Shown in pieces: positions 54,529-64,000 of a stretch of DNA of 64,000 nt (positions are counted from its first letter, which is position 1; each line of letters opens with the position of its first letter). A program made the position numbers and the translations under genes. The stretch comes from Hypericum androsaemum. Lineage: Eukaryota > Streptophyta > Magnoliopsida > Malpighiales > Hypericaceae. The notes beneath the pieces were generated by a model. It was not told the DNA's origin, made no database searches, and worked only from the letters and a program-made list of their open reading frames with translations. The DNA lies in contig OZ023194.1 of the NCBI GenBank assembly GCA_963995505.1, positions 12,954,428 through 13,018,427 on the forward strand. Direction: 5' to 3'.

Positions 54529-55629
54529 AAATTTGCATCATCTGATGAAGTTTATAAAAAAACTGCCACTTTAAGATGGCAAAAAAATTACACAAGTTCC
54601 AATTGCGCCGGATAATTTGCGGAGTTTCAATTGTCGGTAGAAAAAACTTATAAATTATACAGGAGAAATATTAATATTTTTAAATTATAATATCTTATTC
54701 TTTTAGAAGAATATTATTTGTTAAATTTGACCGGTCAAAAAGGATCAAAATTAATGCAGCACATGATGTTCCACGCAGATGACCACGTGGCACCTTGAAG
54801 GCCCACGAGTTACACCGACCCGGTTTCTCTGCGTTTTGCCGTTAAGATCTTTCATATTTTTATACCCAAAAAAGAGAGATTTCATATTTCACCCCAATCT
54901 TTTATTTTTTTAAGGAATCCCAATCTTTTATTTGGGCAGAAATAATTTCACTATAATATTTGATTAATTTACATTCGAAATAGATTAGATTATACACAAA
55001 GTAAAAATCTTACATATCAAAATTTTAATGTAACTATTTTCACACAACTCAAGCTCCTTGATTAATATAATATGTAATCCATACACAACCTGTATTCTCC
55101 ATTGACCAAATTTTTTTAAAGCCAAAACTAACCCTTATCATATCGTTTGATACAAGTTTTTTTTGGTGAAACATCGTTTGATATAAGTTCGATTCAGAGC
55201 GAATGACAATTTTTCCTACCAAATTTTGAGTTAGTTACATTATTTTAATTCAGACACGATGAATAAAATATAAACAAATAATATGTGTAAGAGAAAAGTC
55301 TATTCAAGTATCATGCATGACAAATTTTTATGTGATTTCTTTTATCTATTTGCTAACATATATTTTGTAATTCATATTTTGGTGAAGGTGGATCTCGACG
55401 GAATAGAAGATAATACAGAATTATAGAGTATAATAAAAAAATGAGTCAAATCACATTGTATGAAATTTAATTATTATTTTCATTTATAATGGGTGATTGT
55501 GCCACAAAAAAATTCAAGATAATGGGATAGTATATATTCTACCCATATAAACTAAATTTAATAGTACAACACAATAATTAATGTGAGATTCTCAATGAGG
55601 TTGGATCAACACGGGTAATTATATTTGAC
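54529..55629. other. AT-rich intergenic DNA
   Basis: No gene or element recognised. Confidence 0.5.
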
Positions 55630-55639
55630 CTATTTGTGA

Positions 55640-57840
55640 TGGTGCTATTCCTAAGATTGTCTTGAACAAGGATAGGTCAGATACTTGTGCGAGTTATGAT
55701 TGGAAAGCTCTAATTGGAAGATTGATCATGTCGAAAGGGAGCAAAACATGCTCGTCCTATGAGTTGCATAGTTCGATCTTGAAGGTGTGGCATGTTCAGG
55801 AGGTGAAGATGCTTCCATTGGGATTCGGGTACTTCGGGTTCAAATTTGCTTTGGAGAAAGATAGCGATGAAGTGTGGGATTCGCCTATGTGGAAATTACC
55901 TTAGGGCGTTCTCTATTTGCTAGGGATGGCAATGGGTAAGGTATTAGGGTTTTACCCATACTCTAGTTTTTTTAGTTGGATCCATACCCTACCCTAGACC
56001 ATACAAATTTTTTATTGTTAGATTCATACTCTATCTTTCTGGAGACTCAGGGTCTACAGGGTTCGACCCTTTAACGTTCTGCATTTTGATAATTTTTAAT
56101 CAAAAGTTATTTTTTATATAAAATTTAAATAAATTCAAGACATTTACTATGTTACACATCAACATTCAATAGAAAATTAATGAAACATCAAATTCTATAA
56201 TTTAATTTCAATAGTATAAGGTTTTTCTTATCGAGTTTGAAGTACATAAATAATTCAACAAAAGAAAAATATAGAATATCGGCTTCTAATGATCGATCAT
56301 TCACGATATTTTCTAAGCTGGTTGTGTAATAACATAATAAATATGTTAAAGTTAACCATAAAGCATATTATATATATTGTCAATAGGTCTAACTAGGTTT
56401 AAATTAGGATAGAGGATGAAGTATGGTAAAAATATAAAGGGTAGGGTCCGACCCACATGGTCTAACTATGGATTCATACCCTACCCTAGACCCAACTTTA
56501 AAAGATGAAACCATACCCATACCCAACCCTAGACCTAGTCAAAGTCAACATACACTAGACTCGTAAGGTAAGGCCTAAGGGTAGGGTCTGACCCATAGGG
56601 TCTGACCTATAGGGTATGTGTATTTTTGCCATCCCTACTACTTGCAGCACTGGGCACCATTCTTTAGACCAAGCAAGGTTAATTCCACTACAGCAAAAAT
56701 TTGGGTTAAATTGGTTGGCTTGAGTATGGAACATGTCGAGTCAGACATTATTTTTGGTCTAGCTGCCACGACTGGTGAGCCAATACTTGCAGATTCTGGT
56801 GCTTTGAATAGGATCAATGATGCCTTAATACAGGTTCTAGTTGATATGGATATGACCAAGCCGCGTTGGAAACAAGTTTGTTTGAGGCAAGTGGATAGGA
56901 GCTGTCTAGTAGACTTGGTCTATGAGGATCTACCTAGCTTTTGTGATCATTGCCAAGTTATTGGACATGTGTCATCAAATTGTCGCAAGTTGCATCATAG
57001 GGAAGGAGGCGTGAAGCAGGCTACACATCGTGAGATTGCTCGTGGGAAGCAGGTGGTCAATGCGGGCTCTAAGAAGAGTTTGCAAGAATGGCAGCCACGG
57101 GCGACTACTAACACAACTAATGGGTTGATTGATTCGCTAGTTGAATCTTTGAGAAGGATATTGCCCTTGTTCATAATACTTTTGATGTTTTGTGTGAAGA
57201 TGATTTATTGGAGAGTGAGGAATCGTTACGGATTGGTGACGTTCTCCCTCTTTCTTTAAAAGATGCAGTTCCTGGGGTGACAAATGTACAGGCCCCGGAT
57301 TTGACTTTGGAAATGGAGGAGAGCTCAGCTTTGGCTCTTATTACTATCTTAGAACGTCTGGTGCAGGAAGAGCGTGCATCACCTCGTGTTTCACTGTTGG
57401 ATCCTACTGTGGTGGAGGCCGTGGCTTTGGAGGGGGCGTTGGTTGTTGCAACTTCCCATGTCGATAATGGTCTGTCCACTACTGATATCCCGGCTGAAGA
57501 GCATGAATTACTCGATGCACCTATTGAGGTACAACACGCTTTGGCTACTGTGGATCTTTTCGATGTTCCCGTATTTGCTTCTGTTGAGGTTGAGGACCAG
57601 CATCTGATCCCAGATGTTGTTCTACGCTTCTTACCTACTTCCTTGGTGTCTTTAACACGAACAAATACCCAACAAAGAAAGCTCACCAGCAAAGCGACGG
57701 CCCTACAGAAGATTTTGTTATGTAAGGTAAAGATTAAACCCCGTCCTTGCCTTTATTCGATCAATCTACTCTGCCTTCCATTATTGATCCAGATGTTAGA
57801 GATGATGCGTGAGATGAGGAGCAAGCGACTGAGGCTTTAA
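55640..57840 (+). pseudogene. LINE ORF1-like (DUF4283 and CCHC zinc knuckle), broken
   Basis: The left part includes KMLPLGFGYFGFKFALEKDS and a stop at 55902-55904. After the hAT element it resumes with LQHWAPFFRPSKVN, TTAKIWVKLVGLSMEHVESD and the CCHC knuckle CDHCQVIGHVSSNC (C-x2-C-x4-H-x4-C). A frameshift near 57150 moves the reading to NTFDVLCEDDLLESEESLRI and onward until 57840. DUF4283 followed by zf-CCHC_4 is the usual order in plant L1 ORF1 and related gag-like proteins. The stop, the frameshift and the insertion make it non-functional. Confidence 0.75.
55921..56637. mobile_element. Non-autonomous hAT element (717 bp) in LINE ORF1
   Basis: Termini TAGGGATGGCAA and TTGCCATCCCTA are a perfect 12-bp inverted repeat. 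Target duplications are CTATTTGC (55913-55920) and CTACTTGC (56638-56645), 8 bp with one mismatch. Both arms carry CATACCCTACCCTAGAC- and GGGTCTGACCCATA-type subterminal repeats. No coding capacity. Confidence 0.88.
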
Positions 57841-58115
57841 ACACCGCAATGCTTGTGGGTCTCTCTTTGACGGAAGACTACTCAACGATTCTTTTACGAT
57901 TCAAGGAATCGGCGCGTGAAAATCGTGCCAAGCTTTTGACCCTCATTGATGTTTGCCCGTGATTTCATCATGCTCCTAGGAGTTTTAGCCCTGATAGTCG
58001 CTATCGCTTTTTTAGGATAGTCGTTTATCTAGTACCTATAAATCTGTATTTCGATACAGTTTGTTGTAAGATTTTGGTATCTTTTTGAGGTGCAATACAA
58101 CTTTTACCTTTAAAA

Positions 58116-60124
58116 AAAAGTGAGATTCTCAATAAACTTAGTATACTTAAGTTTGAACCTAAGTGTTTTTTCCTCCAAAAAAAAGTGTGGCCAAATTGGC
58201 TAGATTACTTCGACCGAAAAAAAAGGCTAGATTGTTAATGTTGCATGATTCATGTCCAAAAAATATAAGTTCAAAATTTACATTCAGTACTCAATACTTT
58301 AAAAAAATTTAGAGGGTTTCTATTTTTATTATACTTTCACATTTTTTAAAGTTTTGGGTACTAAACTAAAATTTGACCTTTTTATATGAAATTAACAATC
58401 TGTTCAATTTGGCAGAAAAATTGTTGGATGATCACACTCCGACTCAATTTATTTATGTGCATTCACCATCAAGGAGGAAAAAAAAGTGACAATAACAAAA
58501 TTATACTTGAGCGACTACTATCCCGAAATATAGCTAGCTGTAGAATAAATGAAAGCTCATTGGATCCCTTTTGTCCAGTTTTATCCGCAATTTTTAATGA
58601 TATGGAAATATTTACATATCAAAATCAATAATCTGTGGCAGTACTTGCGATTGCGATTATTGCAATGCACGTTGTCACATTTCCAAATCTCGGACCTGGC
58701 TAAATTAAATTTAAAAATTATGTCAAGTTCCAAATCTCCTGCCATGGAAGTGTAAGAATTTTATTAATTAATATCTGCATGGAAGGATACGTACGGCTCT
58801 TTCATTATAAATCGTAAAAGTACTTATTCTCTCAATAGCCGAGCTGTATAAAACAGGGGTTCCGAGGTTAACAAAAAAAAAATTGGCACTTAAATAAAAT
58901 TTAATAATATTCAACTTTAAATATTATATTTTTTTTGGTAAATAAAATTTCAAATATTTAATATAATAATATACTTATATATACGTACAGAGGTTACCTC
59001 CCTCTTCTACCCGGGTAGTCCCAATCCCTCCACTAATTGAAAATAGTAAAAATAGAAAATTGATAAATTGAACAAAAATTGAATTTAAAATGTCTCGCGG
59101 GCTATAATCTTCGACTCGATCATTTATTAGTTTGTTGAACTAAATCGCTAGGCAACTACCTATTCTAAAATATATATATTTTTCAAAGATCGAATGCAAA
59201 AATTTCGCACTAAATTCATAAGTGGAAAATTTTATCATGGTCTCTTAAACTTGATATACCGAATGGTTAAAATATTATGAAAAGATAATGATTTACTGTC
59301 TCACTTAAAGTTTAGTAAAAAATATAAATACTGTCATTTCGTGATGTTTTAAACATATAAAAGTATATTTTATACATTCGCGGAAATTTAATACATGATA
59401 ATATTTCATAAAACGGAAGAAGTGATGACGTGGCCTTTGGGGTGCTCAGCGTGAATCTCGAGGCACATGAGGATTGATCCAATGGACAGCTAGTTTAAGT
59501 TCCTTCGAATCTAATGGGCTACTTTTTTCTTAGGAAAGTAATTCATAGGAAAAAAAATATTGTTTGATTAAAATCTGAATTTTCTTGAAGGAAAAAAATT
59601 GAACTCTCTTAATATAATTTATGATTTTTTTTAAATATGGTTTTCAAATCTTTTAAGTGGAACAAATATTATTAGAAGAGTTTCAGATCATTCTAGTGTT
59701 CGATGTTAGTATTTGAATTTATATAAATCCAAGACGAAAAGCACTAAGAATACTCTAAAATATTGTTATCGATATTAATGACAACAGATTTTAAATGTTA
59801 ACCTAAAAGTAAGTAAATCTATTTCATACTTTTAATTAGTTAGCAAGCAAAATTCAGGGGGTGCACAGGGTTGGTATTTTAGCAATCAAAGAAAGATGGA
59901 TATTAAAATCAATTCCTCTTATTTACCTTACACGTACTACATATTTTGCTTTGATTTTTTTAATTGTCTGAACATATATTAAATTGACTAATTTAAATTT
60001 GAATTTGATATGATATTTAGAAGATGGTAAAACACTTTCAACACAAATTTAATATCGATGTATTTTCAATAACTCGAATACGAAATCGAAATCTATTAAT
60101 AAGTTAGAATAACTACCTTAGCGA
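58116..60124. other. AT-rich intergenic DNA
   Basis: No supported gene. Short open frames at 58386-58755 have no recognisable family and no coding-like composition. Confidence 0.5.
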
Positions 60125-60245
60125 TTACCAAAAGCTATTCGACCTAATGGCACAAATTGCAAAAAGAATTAACGGGGTCTAGGTAAACTTCCAGAAGATG
60201 TAATTATGATGTAAACATTTTACCTTTCAAAATTAGCATTATTAA
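60125..60245 (+). mobile_element. tRNA-derived SINE copy
   Basis: TATTCGACCTAATGGCACAAA (box A region; 20 of these bases follow the family pattern), GGGGTCTAGG, a TAATTATGATGTAA segment and tail ATTTTACCTTTCAAAA follow the family order. Confidence 0.65.
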
Positions 60246-62084
60246 ATATTTATTACAAATTTTTTTTATATTTTAAAATTTTTATCTGACTCAAATCTAA
60301 ATTAACTAATTACAAGATATTAATATATTGATATGCCTAATAATTTTGTTTAATGACTTCGAGATGGTTTAATTTAATAAGACTGGGTCGGTGAAAGTCG
60401 ACCTAGAAAGTTGCGCTGCTACTTGCGGAGTTTTATCCCAACTTTGACTTATTCATTAACAATTTAACACCGACCAATGCAACATTTCATCAATTAATTG
60501 ATGGTTTTTCAATTGAGGGGATTGAGCCAATTAAGAAGGTGCAATATTGTGATTCACATCGTAAGGGTTCTAGATTTGAGTAAATATAATAGAAATTCGA
60601 GCATATTATAAGGAAATTATTTTTGAAAATTTTTTATGCACAGAGTTCCTACTAAAAAGGATAATATAATATGCATCCATTAGTCAGAAATTAAAAAACC
60701 AACCATCGTAAGTACAATTGTATACCTTTTATGGATGCAATTGTTTAATTTCTTTAAAAAAATAAAACGTTCAAACCAACGAGTTCGTTTTGATTGGTTT
60801 CTAGATATTATAAAATGTTGGGCTGTTTCTATTTTAGGATAAAGCTTTTACATAACTGATTCCATATGACATTGCCAAAATTTTTTAATTTATATAATCT
60901 AATATCCAAATATCACATGTCCAAAGATTCAAATTGGATAGAATTTTTGAAAATTTGCTAAATAATTGACATCTTTCTTTTGTTAAGAAACGGCCAAGAC
61001 CTAGACTTTTAATTTTTACCCGATTCAATTTAGTGGGAATCATAAAATCCCAATACATTTTTCCATCTTTGGAAATCACTATGATGTACCAAAATGAAAT
61101 ATACATTCTCAAAATAGATATTTTCAAGTTCCATTTTTTTAGAAATTATCGTCTGGATAGTTGCAAGTTATGTGAATTTATTTTTTATTAAATTAAAATT
61201 TTATTAATAAAGGAAAAAAAGATTACAAACCCCATATATGACATCAACACTCAAGCTATCCCACGGATAGTTAAGAGCATCCTACATTCCACCTATAGTC
61301 TACGAATTTGAACATCCAAAATTTGGTAAACTTATTTATAAGTATGAAAAAATTAAATTATAGACAATGGGATGGGATTAATATGAGGAGTAGATGGATA
61401 AACATGAAGAGGAAGATAAATCTCATATCGTAAGTATGCAACAAGCTGGTCTAGCTGCTGATCAAGTGGGATCGTTTTACTAATCTCACTTGACCGTTTT
61501 AGAAACTATGTTATGGACTATATTTAGCCATGTCACCTTTGCCAATATGAAATTCCACCAACCTGGAAAATTGTTTTTTTTAGGGAATACCAAATTGTTG
61601 GTGGGCAAGTATCATGATTTATCATCACATAAAGGTCGGTTAGTATATTAACAAATATATAGATTAATTGGTAAAATATTTTTCTCTAATTAAAAATCTC
61701 GAGATCAATTTTTAAAAAGGTAGCAGTGTTGAAATTCGAAAGCCATGTTATGCTAAATTTTTTTACTTATAAATATTGATCATATTCAAAAATTTTATTT
61801 TTGACTTAAAACTTTAAGATAATTGGTGAATCAATTTTTTCCGCGCTTATAAACTCAACACTTTCTACTATATATTCTTTAACAAAAGGAAGGCTAAATT
61901 AACACATTAAAAAATGGAAGGTGCATGTGTAGGACATAATGGTAGCATCTGATGTGATCTCTTCCTTCCATGCATGGAGGACGGAGATTCATTAGAAAAC
62001 AAATGTTTTGTGCTATTGCAAGCGGGTAGGGTTACTAGAAACCATGGGTAATCTAGATTATATTAATTAATGAACATGCCAGAG
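60246..62084. other. AT-rich intergenic DNA
   Basis: No supported gene, RNA gene or intact element. Confidence 0.5.
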
Positions 62085-62190
62085 TATTTCGCTTAATAGT
62101 ACAAAGCGTTGATGATATGATAGAGGTCTAGTATTTAATTTCTAGTAAATATAATTATGGTGTTAATATCTAGCTTTAAAAAAATAAATG
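62085..62190 (+). mobile_element. tRNA-derived SINE copy (diverged)
   Basis: TCGCTTAATAGTACAAAGCG, then GAGGTCTAGTATTTAATTTC and TAATTATGGTGTTAATATCT with an A-rich tail, matching the 60.1-kb copy in layout but more diverged. Confidence 0.55.
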
Positions 62191-64000
62191 ATCAACTTGA
62201 TGAGTTATCATATATTATGACTCCATTGGTTGAGATCCACTAGCTCACAAAATTGTATACTACATGAACATATACACTATAGCATCATATATGTACTTAT
62301 CAACTACAAAAAATAGCATCATATATGTTTAGCAACTAAATTCGTAAGGACTTGAATGTGTTTAAAGATTTATTGAGTTTAAAGTTTACAAATGATCCTT
62401 CAAACTTTACACGAGGTTGTAATACTAGGGAAATGAGGAGTAATAAAATTTTATGTATAAAAAAATCTTAAACATGTTATAATACCAGGGAAATGATGTA
62501 AATCGAGGGACACTTCACATGATGTTTTCAAGTGCCAAGCTGGCAAATTACAAGAACAAGCACAAAAAAGTTTAAATCACAACTTAACATGCCAATTTTG
62601 GCATTTCCTTCTATTGGCCACATTAGCTTTCCAAAGATAAGTCTTTCGAGTAAAGAAAAGTACAAGTTGGCTGTTATCGTAAGATTATATACAAGCCACA
62701 TTAAGAGGCACAGATGGTTCTGACCCAATTGCTTTAAATTAATTTTTGTGAACTAATTTATGTGAACCTAGCACTATATATCTTTCAAAATGAATTTATA
62801 TTTAGCAATATTAGTTTTCTGGTGTATACCACTTGTATCTGATCTATTAGACTGACTTATTCAAATTTGAGATCGGTGGAACCTTCAAAAGATGATAAAG
62901 CTCTAACAACAAGTATTTTATACTGTTGTATTCCTAACGACTTGAACTCAATACCTAATTAAATTAGAACAACGCTTGTTGGTATTTTGCAATATTAGTT
63001 GGTTCAAGTAATGATAATTTTTTATATAAATAAGATTCATTTCTGAGTGTTCAGAATAGATTTTCGAAAAATATGGATTGCAAGTGGACAGTAAACTATT
63101 GTTATGGTGGCCCACATCGTAGTCCCAGAATTTCACAATCTTAGGAAACAATTTGGAATGACATATAACATGGAGACATTCAATGATTTTCCCCCTTGCG
63201 TACGACATGATATTTTGTAAAATTGGAATATCTCCTTACAGGGTCCTCAAGAGGTACCATGCAAGTAAAGTAAGTTGATGCTTAATTAAACGGGTGTAGA
63301 AATTAATTGGTTTAAATTATAGAGAGATCAATAAGTACTTAGATCATTTAGTTGGGACATTATTCTAACTTAATCAATAGATCAAATTTGAAAATGCGAA
63401 TAAACTTTGTCACCTTTCTAATATCCAGTCTGTCTCGAATATGAATTATTAAACGTAGTAGTATCAGAATACCAAATTATATAGACAAAAGAAAATTGTT
63501 TAGAGAGAGAGAAAAAAATAGTCCAAGTGGAGAGACAAAAAGTATAAATCAGTAAACAGTCCTCGTTGTTCGTGTTAATTAGTGAACACAGGATCTAAAG
63601 GAGACCGACCTCCATTAGTTAAACAAAGGAATCTTTCCTAATTATGTAAGTGCTAATTAAGTACGGGTGTCTTCATTTGAAACTTGGCTCAATTAGCTAA
63701 GGAAGGGACGATAATTTTTTTTGTAGAAACTAGTTGAAATTTGGATTTCTCCATCAAACATCACGTAGTGCTTTGGTAAAACTAGATGGAAAAATTAAGG
63801 CAATGATGTGGCAAACTAAAAATTTCAATTTTGAACTCTAATCAAAAAAATACAAGTCCAAACTTTAGGGTTTACGATTTTTTAGATTATGGTTTTAATT
63901 GAGTTTTTTTAGTTTGCTAAGTTAGTATCACATAGTTCTACCAAAAAAAAAAGTTAGTATCACATAGAAGAGAGAAATATGACGTAGTGTTAACGTAAAA
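62191..64000. other. AT-rich intergenic DNA
   Basis: No gene or defined element seen. An 18-base phrase AAAGTTAGTATCACATAG is duplicated at about 63919-63967, which may mark a small insertion edge. Confidence 0.4.

Larger units (their letters stand above)
55630..58115 (+). mobile_element. L1-type LINE fragment (ORF1 region and 3' tail)
   Basis: Encodes remnants of a plant LINE ORF1-type protein (DUF4283 plus CCHC knuckle) and ends in TTTTACCTTTAAAAAAAA at 58103-58119, like a LINE 3' end with poly-A. There is no endonuclease or reverse transcriptase; ORF2 has been deleted or this is a non-autonomous derivative. A hAT element (55921-56637) splits the coding part. Confidence 0.7.

Overview
The window reads as nuclear DNA of a flowering plant, probably a eudicot; the species was not identified. 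Genes carry GT-AG introns, codon-level family matches are to typical plant proteins (RPS12, IQD, PPR, VPS29, RLCK-VII, PRE/bHLH), intergenic DNA is very AT-rich, and transposable elements of several classes are dense and often nested.

Layout. 0.4-6.3 kb: degenerate tandem fragments of a DRP4-like dynamin gene on the minus strand, bracketed by a 280-bp direct repeat, then a solo LTR. 6.7-8.2 kb (-): a five-exon plant gene of unknown function. 10.1-11.4 kb (-): cytosolic ribosomal protein eS12 with a classical telo-box/site II promoter. 11.7-16.1 kb: a 5'-truncated, broken Ty1-copia element ending in an intact-looking 1.33-kb LTR. 18.5-20.7 kb: a Mutator-like (MULE) element with long TIRs and a 9-bp target duplication, carrying a perfect-looking 708-bp internal tandem duplication. 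21.3-24.6 kb (+): an IQD31-like calmodulin-binding gene directly downstream of that element. 25.2-25.8 kb: a striking G-rich degenerate satellite. 27.5-29.3 kb (+): an intronless E-class PPR gene, followed by a galactose mutarotase pseudogene. 30.9-31.5 kb (-): a RING-H2 ubiquitin ligase. 32.2-33.8 kb (-): retromer subunit VPS29. 34.2-35.4 kb: a MULE-like element carrying a cyclophilin fragment. 35.9-38.4 kb (-): an RLCK-VII (PBS1-like) kinase. 39.5-48.8 kb: a gene-free nest of transposons (a MULE containing another MULE-like element; a copia remnant whose LTR contains a hAT element). 51.5-52.3 kb (-): a PRE-type atypical bHLH. 53-64 kb: SINEs, an L1-type LINE fragment split by a hAT element, and AT-rich DNA with nothing else recognised.

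The most unusual material is a group of three non-autonomous MULE-like elements (34.2, 41.1 and 48.5 kb). They share similar ends and each carries a tandem array built on the core AAACCAATATCA with element-specific spacers; two also carry host gene fragments. A second MULE family (18.5 and 40.8 kb) and a third (8.9 and 16.8 kb) also occur twice each with 9-bp target duplications. Several tRNA-derived SINE copies share a short 3' tail with the LINE fragment. The genes are independent transcription units; no pathway or cluster links them.
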